This document shows, one piece after another, positions 34,766 to 43,401 of a DNA stretch of 64,000 nt. The position numbers were made by a program, and so were the translations under genes. Source of the DNA: CAZYTX01 sp964650485 (lineage in GTDB: Bacteria; RBG-13-61-14; DATKZS01); contig CAZYTX010000010.1 in NCBI GenBank assembly GCA_964650485.1, forward strand, positions 21,680 through 85,679, in the 5' to 3' direction. Below the pieces are notes generated by a model. It did not search any database, was not told where the DNA came from, and saw only the letters and a program-made list of their open reading frames with translations. The stretch's first letter is position 1. Each line of letters starts with the position of its first letter.

Positions 34766-35720
34766 GCCCCTGGCAAGCGTTGTCATCCCCACCCTTAACC
34801 CGGGCCCCGTGTTCAAGGAGTGCCTTTCCGCGGTGGCCGGCCAGGAGCTCGATGGCGGCTTCGAGATAATAGTGATAGACTCGTGTTCCGAGGACGGCAC
34901 CCCGGAGCTGGCCTCCTCATACGGCCGGGTCATGCAGATACCCAGAGGCGAGTTCAACCACGGCCTTACCAGGAACAAGGCCATAGCCGAGGCCAGGGGG
35001 GCCGCGGTGGCGCTCCTGGTCCAGGACGCGACGCCGCATGCAGGCTGGCTGGAGCCGCTCGTGAAAGCCGCGCTCCAGCCGGGGGTGGCGGGAGCGTACA
35101 GCAGGCAGGTTCCAAGACCTGACTGCCCGCCCTTTATCAGGGAGAGGCTTTCCAGGTGGAGCGCCACCGGGGACGCGCCGCAAGTGAAAAAGATAAGCGG
35201 CAGGGATGAGCTCCTGGCCCTTTCCATGCAGGAGCGCATCCGGAGGCTCAGCTTTGACAACGTGAGCTCGTGCGTTGACAAACGGGTGTGGGAGCGTTTC
35301 CCCTTCCCGCGCCGCAGGTTCGGCGAGGACTCGGCCTGGGCGAAAGAGGTTATGCTGCATGGGTATGCGGTCGTGTACGAGCCCGCCTCGGTGGTCACCC
35401 ACTCGCATGCGAACTCGATGTGGTACGAGTTCAAGAGGGTGTACCTGGACCACCGGAACTGGCGGGAGGTTGCCGAGGGGAACCTGTTTAACAACCTCTT
35501 CGAGGTGGCACAGGCAAGCTGGAACGGGGTGTTCGAGCGGTGGGCCGAGCTCGACAGCCAAGGGATAAAGGGCCTTGAAAAGCTGTACTGGAGGGCTTAC
35601 GCTCTCCCTTACTCCATCTCCCAGAACCTGGCCCAGTACCTGGGCAGCAGGTCCTACAAGGCTGCCATGAAGCTCCGGTGGTGGAGCAAGGTTGACGAAT
35701 TCATGGCAAGGGGGGTCTAG
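34758..35720 (+). CDS. GT2-family glycosyltransferase
   Basis: A protein of 320 aa with the GT-A nucleotide-sugar fold: SVVIPTLNPG, EIIVIDSCSEDGT, the FNHGLTRNKAIAEARG segment typical of rhamnosyltransferase-like GT2 enzymes, LLVQDATPHAG and FGEDSAWAKEVMLHGY. Such enzymes add a sugar to a lipid-linked or polysaccharide acceptor in the cytoplasm. ATG 34758 overlaps the methyltransferase stop by eight bases; a longer frame upstream is antiphase to the methyltransferase and unsupported. A GT4 gene follows immediately. Confidence 0.88.
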   Translation: MTEPLASVVIPTLNPGPVFKECLSAVAGQELDGGFEIIVIDSCSEDGTPELASSYGRVMQIPRGEFNHGLTRNKAIAEARGAAVALLVQDATPHAGWLEPLVKAALQPGVAGAYSRQVPRPDCPPFIRERLSRWSATGDAPQVKKISGRDELLALSMQERIRRLSFDNVSSCVDKRVWERFPFPRRRFGEDSAWAKEVMLHGYAVVYEPASVVTHSHANSMWYEFKRVYLDHRNWREVAEGNLFNNLFEVAQASWNGVFERWAELDSQGIKGLEKLYWRAYALPYSISQNLAQYLGSRSYKAAMKLRWWSKVDEFMARGV

Positions 35721-35722
35721 TC

Positions 35723-37006
35723 ACGCGCATAGTATACGTCACCCAGGGGTATCCTCCCGAGAGGGTGGGCGGAGTCGAGGTCTACCTGAAGGGCCTGGTG
35801 CGCGAGCTCGCGGGTTCGCACCAGGTGTACGTGTTCAGCCGGGGTCTTAAAAAAGGCCTCAAGAACGGCGAGGTGTACGAGACCAGCGAGGGAGGGGTGC
35901 AAGTCACCAGGGTTTATGTGGACATGAGGCGGGTGTCCACGTTCAGGGACATCTACTGCAGGGGGTGGGTGGACGACCTGTTCGAGGAGCACCTCAAGGA
36001 GACCAGACCGGACGTGGTGCACGTACAGCACCTGGGGGGCCTCAGCCTGGGGATGATTTCGAAAGCCAAGAGCCTTGGCATTCCAGTGGTCATGACCCTG
36101 TCCGACCACCAGCCTCATTGCCCCCGCGGGCAGAGGATCAGGAACGACAAAAGGGTGTGCAAGACCCTGAACCTGGACGAGTGCCAGGAGTGCATGATGC
36201 CACAGACCGTGGGTCTGCCGTCCAGGTCCTCGAAGCTCGTCGCATACCTTTTGAGCAAGCAAAAAGGCATAGAGCTGCTAAGGGATATGCACCGGGAGAT
36301 CAGCGATATATTCGAGCAGGTGGACAGGTTCATCATGCCAAGCGAGCACCACAAGAAATGCATGACCGAGGTGGGTGTGCCCGGGGCGCGGTCCGAAGTC
36401 CTGGCCTACGGCCTGGACCTCTCCACCCTGGACAAGGTGCCGGAAAGAGCAAAAGGAGAGCCGGTGCAAAGGTTCGCGTATCTGGGCACCCTCATACCCA
36501 GCAAGGGGGTGGAGGACGTGATCATGGCCTTCAAGAGGATGAAGACGCCCGGATGCTCGCTGCACGTGTACGGGGAAGCGGTGCCCTATCACGGGATCTA
36601 CGACTATGACAAGCGGCTGGTGGAGATGGCCAGAAGCGCGGAGATAAGCTTTTACGGGCCCTATCAGCCAGAGGACCTGCCAAAGGTGCTCTCGAGGATT
36701 GACGCCGTGGTCATGCCCTCGAGGTGGTACGAGTCCTACGGCATCACCATAAGGGAGGCCTTCAGGGCCAGGCGGCCGGTGATAGCCTCGGACATCGGCG
36801 CCTTCTCCGAGGCCATCCGGCACGAGGAGAACGGGCTCAAGTTCATTCCCGGCGACGTCTTTGACCTGGCCGAGATGATGGACAGGCTGGCCGAGGACGT
36901 GGAGCTCTCAGAGAGGCTTTCCGAGACCGGCGGACCCATCGAGAGCATACCCGAGCACGCCGGGAAGCTTATCCGGGTTTACACGGACGTCCGCGGGGAG
37001 AGTTGA
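35723..37006 (+). CDS. GT4-family glycosyltransferase with apparent ACG start codon
   Basis: A protein of 427 aa if begun at 35723. The N-terminal strand reads (T)RIVYVTQGYPPERVGGVEVY, the classic GT4 opening, and ends at GES. It has the GT4 donor-site region, VVMPSRWYESYGITIREAF and PVIASDIGAFSE. No ATG, GTG or TTG lies in frame between the upstream stop (35693) and the conserved opening. ACG at 35723 sits where the initiator Met is expected and is preceded by AAGGGGGGT (35708-35716). The first usual start, GTG 35765, would remove the first beta strand. Either ACG is used or the base is a sequencing or assembly error. It overlaps the next gene by one base. Confidence 0.82.
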   Translation, partial: TRIVYVTQGYPPERVGGVEVYLKGLVRELAGSHQVYVFSRGLKKGLKNGEVYETSEGGVQVTRVYVDMRRVSTFRDIYCRGWVDDLFEEHLKETRPDVVHVQHLGGLSLGMISKAKSLGIPVVMTLSDHQPHCPRGQRIRNDKRVCKTLNLDECQECMMPQTVGLPSRSSKLVAYLLSKQKGIELLRDMHREISDIFEQVDRFIMPSEHHKKCMTEVGVPGARSEVLAYGLDLSTLDKVPERAKGEPVQRFAYLGTLIPSKGVEDVIMAFKRMKTPGCSLHVYGEAVPYHGIYDYDKRLVEMARSAEISFYGPYQPEDLPKVLSRIDAVVMPSRWYESYGITIREAFRARRPVIASDIGAFSEAIRHEENGLKFIPGDVFDLAEMMDRLAEDVELSERLSETGGPIESIPEHAGKLIRVYTDVRGES

Positions 37007-38415
37007 TGCGCGTACTCCTGGTCCAGCCGGACTATAAAAGAAGCGGACCGTCTCTTACACAAAAGCTCCTGCCCTCCCGGTCATTGCTCCAGCTCGCGGC
37101 CATACTAGAAGAGCACGGACACCAGGCCGTGGTTCTGGACCCCTTGACCGCTATTTCACTCTCGGGGGACAGCTTTAACCTGGACGTGGCCGCGGCGGTG
37201 GAAAAGACACTGCAAAAAGAGGAGTTCGATGCAGCCGGAATAGCCGTGTACATGGCCACCAGGAGAGAAGCCAGGCAGGCGGCCGGGGCCGTTAAGAAAG
37301 CCTTCCCCCGAATGCCGGTGATAGCCGGCGGCCCCCTGCCGGCGAGGCTCGGCAAAGAGATGCTGAAGGCATGGCCCGAGTTCGACTATGCCTGCCTGGG
37401 GGGCGCGGAAAGTTCTCTGCCGGCCTTAATAAACTCTTTGTCGGGAAAGCCGGGTCCCCTGTTCAAGGTCCAGGGCATAGCAAGGCGCGCCGGGCCCCGG
37501 GTTGCGCGGCAGTATGGCAAGCCCGTCTACCACGCGGACATGGAAGCCCTGCCCCCGACGCAATACCGGGATTATATCCACAGGCTGGGCCGGGGCATCG
37601 AGCGGGCCTATGTAATGTCAGCCAGGGGATGTCCGTACTGGTGCAACTTCTGCTCCAACCTGTGGAAGAAGCTGCTGCTCGCAAACCCCAAGGCGGTTGC
37701 AGAGGAGATCGTCCACCTGGTAAGAGACGCCGGGGTAAAGAGAATAATCTTTTACGACGACTGCTTCGGGGCCAGGCCCCGCCACTCGAGGGCGGTGCTG
37801 GAGGCTGTTATCGAATCGGGTGTACAGGTTGAGCTTCAGGCGGTGACCAGGTTCGACACCGTTGACAGAGAGTGGCTGGATGCGTTCAAGATGGCGGGCG
37901 GAGTTGACGTGCTGGCGGGTCTTGAGACCGGCTCTTCCAGGCTCAGGCGCAAGATGAACAAGCACATGGACGAGAGCGACCTGTGCAGGGGGGCCGAGCT
38001 CGTGAGGAGCGCGGGTCTCAGGCTGGGGGTGTTCATAATGCTCGGGTTCCCGGGAGAGGAGGAACAGGACATCGGGGATACATACAGGCTGCTGAAAAAA
38101 CTTGACCCTCACCAGGTGATGAGCACAATATTCGATATAAAGCCTGGCGACATGCTCTTCGAGTTCGCAACCTCCGCAAAGATGATCTCCACCAGGGTGT
38201 TCCTGGAAGGCAACAGGAGGATTGTAAACGAGATGAGCCAGGAAGAGCTCGAAAAAAACGCGGCCCGGGCAATGGCCTTCGATAGAATCTTCCATAAAAG
38301 CACCCTCATGCCCGAGCACGACCCCGCGGCAATGGCCGCGGACATAAGCTTTGATAGGATCGAGACTTTAATGCGACAGGAAGAGGAGAGGCTGACAAAC
38401 AATGCCACGGGATGA
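37006..38415 (+). CDS. B12-binding-domain radical SAM protein
   Basis: A protein of 469 aa. Residues about 1-145 form a cobalamin-binding-like Rossmann domain (RVLLVQPDYK, LLQLAAILEEHGHQAVVLDP, PVIAGGPLP, YACLGGAE). The radical SAM core follows, with the [4Fe-4S] motif RGCPYWCNFCS (CxxxCxxC) at about 205-215, then FYDDCFGARP and VLAGLETGS. Family members methylate or rearrange unreactive carbons. Placed among glycosyltransferases and overlapping a cobalamin adenosyltransferase gene, it may modify a lipid or sugar of the envelope; the substrate is unknown. Its ATG shares a base with the GT4 stop codon (TGATG). Confidence 0.87.
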   Translation: MRVLLVQPDYKRSGPSLTQKLLPSRSLLQLAAILEEHGHQAVVLDPLTAISLSGDSFNLDVAAAVEKTLQKEEFDAAGIAVYMATRREARQAAGAVKKAFPRMPVIAGGPLPARLGKEMLKAWPEFDYACLGGAESSLPALINSLSGKPGPLFKVQGIARRAGPRVARQYGKPVYHADMEALPPTQYRDYIHRLGRGIERAYVMSARGCPYWCNFCSNLWKKLLLANPKAVAEEIVHLVRDAGVKRIIFYDDCFGARPRHSRAVLEAVIESGVQVELQAVTRFDTVDREWLDAFKMAGGVDVLAGLETGSSRLRRKMNKHMDESDLCRGAELVRSAGLRLGVFIMLGFPGEEEQDIGDTYRLLKKLDPHQVMSTIFDIKPGDMLFEFATSAKMISTRVFLEGNRRIVNEMSQEELEKNAARAMAFDRIFHKSTLMPEHDPAAMAADISFDRIETLMRQEEERLTNNATG

Positions 38416-38935
38416 AAAGGGATGCGTACAGGTCTACACCGGCGACGGCAAGGGCAAGACCACCGCGGCACTGGGACTGTGCTTTCGGGCCGCGGGACAC
38501 GGCATGCGATCATGCGTGATACAGTTTATGAAGGGACAGATAGGCTACGGCGAGCTTTACGCGGTCGAGCGCTTCGAGGGCCTTATAACCATATATCAGG
38601 GAGGCCGCGACAGCTTCGTAAAGAGGACCTCGCCGGACCCCGAGGACGTCCGGCTGGCACAGGAGACCCTGGCGCATGCGATCGAGGTGGTGGCCCAAAA
38701 AGAGTATGACATCGTGGTGCTCGACGAGATCAACATGGCGCTTGACTTCGGGCTGATCGGGCTGGGCCCGGTGCTGGAGCTCATCGAGGAGAAGCCGGAG
38801 CACACGGAGCTGATATTGACCGGCCGGACGGCCAGGCCCGAGGTCATCGAGCGCGCGCACCTGGTCACGGAGATGAAGGAGATAAAGCACTACTGGAAGG
38901 AGGGAATCCCTTGCAGGAAAGGCATCGAGTGCTGA
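38402..38935 (+). CDS. cobO: Cob(I)alamin adenosyltransferase (CobA/CobO/BtuR type)
   Basis: A protein of 177 aa, normal length for the family. It starts with the P-loop VQVYTGDGKGKTTAALGL and has VIQFMKGQ, DIVVLDEINMALDFGLI and ELILTGRTARPEVIERA. It attaches the adenosyl group to corrinoid cobalt using ATP. It starts inside the last 14 bases of the radical SAM gene, so the two are translationally coupled. No other cobalamin biosynthesis genes are in the window, so it may serve B12 salvage or supply a B12 enzyme. Confidence 0.93.
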   Translation: MPRDEKGCVQVYTGDGKGKTTAALGLCFRAAGHGMRSCVIQFMKGQIGYGELYAVERFEGLITIYQGGRDSFVKRTSPDPEDVRLAQETLAHAIEVVAQKEYDIVVLDEINMALDFGLIGLGPVLELIEEKPEHTELILTGRTARPEVIERAHLVTEMKEIKHYWKEGIPCRKGIEC

Positions 38936-39691
38936 TTAAAACCCCTTCCACACCGTTCTCGGGTGCTCCAGGGGCGGGCGGCTGAAATCCCTTGAAAGGT
39001 CCTCCCATGAGCCGTATTGAGACAGGGTGTCAAGGCTCGCAAAGGTGGGAGGGATCATCTTCCACTCCCCTGCTCTCCACCTGTTCAGCGCCTCCAGCGG
39101 CCGCACCCACACGCCCTCGGACACCTCGCCGGAAAAGGGCTGTGCGCTCTGGCCCCCGGGTTTCCTGCACACGAAGAAGTAGGTGTTGAACCTGCGGGGC
39201 GAGGTCGCCGGGGTGATCCAGTGGGCAAACCACTTGAGCCTGTGGACCGAGATGAAAAGGCCTTCCTGCTCCAGGATGCGGTGCAAAGGCACGCGGTCGG
39301 CCTGGAGATCGGCGCGATGGGCGCCGAGCCTCTCAGCCAGACCCGCAGAGGGCCCCTCCACGGGGCCGCACTCTCCATCCTCGGCTATGAGCACGCCGGC
39401 CTCCTCGAAGAGCTCACGCGCCGCCCCGAAAAAGAACCCGAAAGCCCGGAAAGGCTCGGGAACGCCGTTGATCCTGCAGGCCGCATCTTCGGGTGAAAGG
39501 CCCCGGCTGCGCTGCACGGCCTCACTGCACCGGTCCCCGGGGTCAACCTTGCCGCCCGGAAAGACGTGGTACCCGCCCAGGAAGACGAGCTCGTCCCGCC
39601 GGCGGGTCATGTACACCTCGAGACCGTCTCCCGAGTCCCGGACAAGCACCACCGTGGCCGCGTCCTCGGGCACTACTTTGCCGCCATTCAT
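38936..39691 (-). CDS. NUDIX hydrolase
   Basis: A protein of 251 aa with a NUDIX-type fold: VFPGGKVDPGD, then after an insertion the box core ARELFEEAGVL, where the REXXEE residues bind magnesium. This long-insert form is like mammalian NUDT7/NUDT19 and bacterial CoA-pyrophosphatase relatives. It cleaves nucleoside diphosphate linked to another group; CoA or acyl-CoA derivatives are possible substrates. ATG 39691 follows AAAAGGGG; the open frame extends far upstream only as antisense of the guanylyltransferase gene. It is convergent with cobO (adjacent stops). Confidence 0.8.
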   Translation of the reverse strand: MNGGKVVPEDAATVVLVRDSGDGLEVYMTRRRDELVFLGGYHVFPGGKVDPGDRCSEAVQRSRGLSPEDAACRINGVPEPFRAFGFFFGAARELFEEAGVLIAEDGECGPVEGPSAGLAERLGAHRADLQADRVPLHRILEQEGLFISVHRLKWFAHWITPATSPRRFNTYFFVCRKPGGQSAQPFSGEVSEGVWVRPLEALNRWRAGEWKMIPPTFASLDTLSQYGSWEDLSRDFSRPPLEHPRTVWKGF

Positions 39692-39868
39692 CTTTATCGC
39701 CCCTTTTAACCCGGGTATTGCAACCCTGAAAGGATTATAACGCCAGCTCGCCATGAAGGCCAAGAGCGTCAAGCCCATGACTGCAAAAGCAACTCTTTGC
39801 CAGCATGCGCTATGTAATTGATAACAGGTATGATAGGTTTGTTGGAGAACGCTTGAGAGGAGGCTTTT

Positions 39869-40963
39869 GTGAAAAGGGATGATCCGGACCTGGCGGTTGT
39901 TATCATGGCCGGGGGGGCCGGCACGCGTTTCTGGCCGGTGAGCACAGAGGAGATGCCCAAGCAGTTCCTGTCGCTCTTCGGCGACAAGAGCCTGCTCCAG
40001 CTCAGCTTTGAGCGGGTGTCCGGCCTTGTTCCCCCGGAGAGGGTGCTGGTGCTTACCAACGCCTCCTTCGTGCACCTGGTCAGAGAGCAACTGCCGGAAG
40101 TGCCTGAGCACAACGTTATCGGCGAGCCCCAGAGGAAGGACACGGCCGCGGCGGTGGCCCTTGCGGCATTCCTGTGCAAGGCGCGTTTCGGGGACCCGGT
40201 GATCGCCACCCTCACTGCGGACCACCTGATCGAACCCGTGGACGAGTTCCAGCGGACGCTTGTCTCCGCGGCCCGCATGGCTGAGAAAGAAGAGGCGCTC
40301 TACACCATGGGCATAGTGCCCGCGTTCGCCTCCACCGCTTACGGGTACCTGGAGAGGGGAGCGCTGGTTTTGGATGACCGCGGCGTAAGGCACTTCCAGG
40401 TGAAGAGCTTCCGGGAGAAGCCGGACCAGGAGACCGCGCAAGGCTACGTGGGGTCGGGCGACTACTACTGGAACTCGGGCATGTTCGTGTGGAGCGCGGA
40501 TGCGATCATAAGCGAGCTTGAGACGCATCTGCCCGGTCACGTGGAGTCGCTTTCCGGGCTGGCCTCTTTTGACGGCAAGCCGGGGTGGGAGGATGCCCTT
40601 GCCGGGGCATTCGAGAGGCTCGAGCCCGTCTCCATTGACTTCGGCGTGATGGAGAAGGCCGGGTCGGTGCGGTGCGTGGAGGCGAGGTTCAAGTGGAGCG
40701 ACGTGGGGGGGTGGCTTGCGCTCGATGACCACCTGCCCGGCGACCGGAACGGTAACAGGGGCCGGGGCGAGGTGGTGGCCCTGGATGCCGGCGACAACCT
40801 GGTGTTTTGCAAGGACCCTGCCGAGACCGTGATGCTGATAGGCGTGCGAGACCTGGTCGCGGTGCGGGCCGGGTCCAGGACACTGATCGTTGCCAAGGAC
40901 CGCGCCGAGGACGTGAAGAAGCTGGTCAAGATGATGGAGGACAAGGAGAGGGGACAGGCCTGA
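39869..40963 (+). CDS. manC: Mannose-1-phosphate guanylyltransferase
   Basis: A protein of 364 aa, the single-domain form without a phosphomannose isomerase part. It makes GDP-mannose from GTP and mannose-1-phosphate. Motifs are VVIMAGGAGTRFWP, PKQFLSL, GEPQRKDTAAAVAL, TADHLI, FREKPD, WNSGMFVW and FKWSDVGGW. The start is GTG 39869, with GAGAGGAGGC just upstream. GDP-mannose would feed the glycosyltransferases encoded nearby. The 177 bases upstream, shared with the divergent NUDIX gene, hold no feature I can support. Confidence 0.93.
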   Translation: MKRDDPDLAVVIMAGGAGTRFWPVSTEEMPKQFLSLFGDKSLLQLSFERVSGLVPPERVLVLTNASFVHLVREQLPEVPEHNVIGEPQRKDTAAAVALAAFLCKARFGDPVIATLTADHLIEPVDEFQRTLVSAARMAEKEEALYTMGIVPAFASTAYGYLERGALVLDDRGVRHFQVKSFREKPDQETAQGYVGSGDYYWNSGMFVWSADAIISELETHLPGHVESLSGLASFDGKPGWEDALAGAFERLEPVSIDFGVMEKAGSVRCVEARFKWSDVGGWLALDDHLPGDRNGNRGRGEVVALDAGDNLVFCKDPAETVMLIGVRDLVAVRAGSRTLIVAKDRAEDVKKLVKMMEDKERGQA

Positions 40964-41190
40964 AACGCCAAAACGCCAAGGAAGAAGAGAGCGCCAAGGG
41001 GAGTAGAGAACGTGGGCCTCTGCCTGCCAAACCATGCGAAGGAGCGGCACAGGCAGGGCGCAGCATAGCGGAGCCAGGTGCCATTATCAAGGTTTGGTGT
41101 AGGTCTATGGTTTTTTCGTTTTGGGTTTGGAGTTTCAAATTTTTTCACATACTCTTCTTTCTTGGCATCTTCCTTGTGACTTGGCGTTTA
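40963..41190. repeat. Intergenic region with inverted ACGCCAAG-type repeats
   Basis: Between the guanylyltransferase and GH3 genes, AAACGCCAA occurs twice in tandem at 40963-40979, and the complement TTGGCGTTT at 41181-41189. Around them both arms are similar, with the order CGCCAAGG-AAGA-GCCAAG on each strand. The central part is AT-rich and without a gene. It looks like a dispersed intergenic element, not a coding region. Confidence 0.4.
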
Positions 41191-41220
41191 TTCCCTCGCT
41201 CCCCGCTTCTCTCCTTTCTC

Positions 41221-43293
41221 TCACAATGTTACGGTCTTGGTTAAGAGGTCCTTGTCCGCTGCGGACGGCCCTACTGAGACCACGTACTCGATCGGCTCTA
41301 TTTCCCACGCCCCTTTTTCCGCGTTGTAGAATGAGAGGTCCCGGGGGTCGAGGTGCATCTCCACTGTCCTTTTAATGCCGGGCTCGAGCTTCACCTTCTT
41401 GAAGCCTTTGAGGTCCTTTTTCGGCCGAAGAACCTTTGAGCCCTTGTACCCCACGTAAAGCTGGACCACTTCCTCGCCGGCCACCTTGCCGGTGTTTGTC
41501 ACGTCAACCCTGGCATTGACCCCGTCGGCGCCCTTTATGAGTCTGAGGTTTGTATACTCATACGTCGTGTAGCTGAGCCCGTGCCCGAAGGGGAACTCGG
41601 GTTCAAGCTTGTTTTTATCAAAGAAGCGATAACCGTGATAATAATCGTAGACCACCTCCTTTGCCTGGTTGTCGAACTCGAAGAGCTGGTCCTTTGACTT
41701 CGGGAAAACCACCGGCAGCTTGCCCGACGGGTTCACGTCACCGAATAGCACGTCCGCTATGGCGTGCCCCCCTTCCATGCCCGGGTACCAGGCCATGATT
41801 ATTGCCGGGACCGCGTGTTGCCAGGACCCCATGGTTATGGCCGAGCCGCCCTCCAGCACCACCACGGTCCTCTTGTTCTCCGCGGCCACCGCCTTTATAA
41901 GCTCGACGTCTTCCTTTTTCAGGCCCAGGTCCTCGCGGTCCCTGCCCTCGCCCTCGTCCTTGAAGGTAAGCCCGGCAACAACTATCACCGCGTCGGCTTC
42001 AGCCGCGGCCTTCCTGGCAGCAGGCAGGCTCGATCCGTGCTCGTGGATCACCTCGGCCCGGCCCCCGGCTCTCTCCTTTATCCCCTGCAAGGGGGTTACA
42101 GCGTACGGCGGCGTTACAATGCTGCTGCCGTAATCGCCCAGGTTCTTCTTGTCCGCGAGCTTGCCTATGACCGCGATCTTGCTTGCCTCATCAAGGGAGA
42201 TGGGCAGTACATTGCCCTGGTTCTTGAGGAGCACCATGCTCTTTTGCGCGGCCTCCCTGGCAATGGCCGCGTGCGTCTCTCCCGCGATCTTGTCCTTGTA
42301 ATACGTTCCCGGCAAGTTCTCGAATATAAATTTCTGTCTCAAAATCCTTGTGACCGCCTCGTTTATGACCTCTTCCGGGACCTCGCCCTCTCGCACCGCC
42401 TTTACCAGGTGCCGGCCATAGTACTCGGGCCTTGGCATCTCCACGTCCAGGCCGGCCAGCGCAGCCTCCTCCGTGTCCTCCACCGCCTGGATCCAGTCCG
42501 AGACAACCAGCCCCTGAAACCCCCAATCCTTCTTCAGGATGTCGCGCAGCAGGTGGTCGTTGTGCGCGCACAGCTCGCCGTTCACGTCGTTGTACGCGCT
42601 CATCACCGATGCCGCGCCCGCGTCCACGCAGGTCTTGAAGTGCGGCAGGTAGACCTCGCGCAAGGTGCGCTCATCCACCACCGCGTTCACGAACATCCTG
42701 GACTCGTCCACGTTGTTGCAGGCGTAATGCTTTGGGCATGCCATGACGTGGTTCTGGATGCCCCTCACCTGTGCCGCTCCCATGATCCCGAGGTGGTACG
42801 TATCCTCGCCAAAGGTCTCCTGGGCCCGGCCGAAGCTGGGGTGCCTGACCACGTTTATGCAGGGGGTGAGCAGCATGTTGGCCCCGAGCGCCCTGGCCTC
42901 GTATCCCATGGCGTTTCCGATGCGCTCTTCCAGGTCCGGGTCCCAGCTCGCTCCCCTGGCCGAGCCCACCGGGAAGCAGGTGGTCTTGTAAAGGAACCCC
43001 ACTCCGCGCGGCCCGTCCAGGCACTTGAGCGCGGGTATGCCGAGCTCCTTGTCTGCCGGGGTGTAGCCGGTGTAGCCGTGGCCCTTGTGGGTGAATGCAT
43101 AGATAATGTCGCGCCATACGTGCCCCGACATCTGGAACACCTTCTGCTCGAGCGTCATCTTGGAGATGACCTGCTTTACCCGGGCTTCCACGTCCGCACG
43201 GCTCATGCCGGAAGCAGCGGACAAGAGGCCCGGGGGCAGCCCCAAGGCAGCGGCGCCCGCGGAAGCGGTTTTTATAAAGTCCCTCCTGTGCAT
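41221..43293 (-). CDS. Tat-exported glycoside hydrolase family 3 (beta-glucosidase-like)
   Basis: A protein of 690 aa. The N-terminus has a twin-arginine motif (HRRDFIKTASAGAAALGLPP), so it is probably folded in the cytoplasm and exported to the periplasm. GH3 domains follow in order: a TIM barrel with LTPCINVVRHPSFGRAQETF and the nucleophile Asp in GLVVSDWIQ; a second alpha/beta domain (KIAVIGKLAD, IVVAGLTFKDEGEGRDRE); and a C-terminal fibronectin-III-like domain. These enzymes release terminal beta-linked sugars. The gene appears to be a single transcription unit with an AGGGAGGAG ribosome site. Substrate cannot be told from sequence alone. Confidence 0.93.
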   Translation of the reverse strand: MHRRDFIKTASAGAAALGLPPGLLSAASGMSRADVEARVKQVISKMTLEQKVFQMSGHVWRDIIYAFTHKGHGYTGYTPADKELGIPALKCLDGPRGVGFLYKTTCFPVGSARGASWDPDLEERIGNAMGYEARALGANMLLTPCINVVRHPSFGRAQETFGEDTYHLGIMGAAQVRGIQNHVMACPKHYACNNVDESRMFVNAVVDERTLREVYLPHFKTCVDAGAASVMSAYNDVNGELCAHNDHLLRDILKKDWGFQGLVVSDWIQAVEDTEEAALAGLDVEMPRPEYYGRHLVKAVREGEVPEEVINEAVTRILRQKFIFENLPGTYYKDKIAGETHAAIAREAAQKSMVLLKNQGNVLPISLDEASKIAVIGKLADKKNLGDYGSSIVTPPYAVTPLQGIKERAGGRAEVIHEHGSSLPAARKAAAEADAVIVVAGLTFKDEGEGRDREDLGLKKEDVELIKAVAAENKRTVVVLEGGSAITMGSWQHAVPAIIMAWYPGMEGGHAIADVLFGDVNPSGKLPVVFPKSKDQLFEFDNQAKEVVYDYYHGYRFFDKNKLEPEFPFGHGLSYTTYEYTNLRLIKGADGVNARVDVTNTGKVAGEEVVQLYVGYKGSKVLRPKKDLKGFKKVKLEPGIKRTVEMHLDPRDLSFYNAEKGAWEIEPIEYVVSVGPSAADKDLLTKTVTL

Positions 43294-43401
43294 GTTCTCC
43301 TCCCTTGGTCAGTAGTCTGCTTAATGCCTTTGCACGTGTGATTTTAGGCATTAAAGCGCAGAAGATGCAAGCCTGGGCCGCACGGTGTGGCCTTGGTAGG
43401 C

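Noticed and set aside
33872..35494. Long open frame (540 codons) on the minus strand
   Set aside because: It is antisense to the methyltransferase and GT2 genes, which have clear motifs. Long antisense frames are expected in GC-rich DNA, and its translation shows no family pattern.
39692..41050. In-frame upstream extension of the NUDIX gene
   Set aside because: It runs antisense through the guanylyltransferase gene. The NUDIX protein is complete from ATG 39691 with a ribosome site.
41764..43341. Long open frame (525 codons) on the plus strand
   Set aside because: It is antisense to the GH3 gene, is His/Val/Arg-rich and has no recognisable motif.
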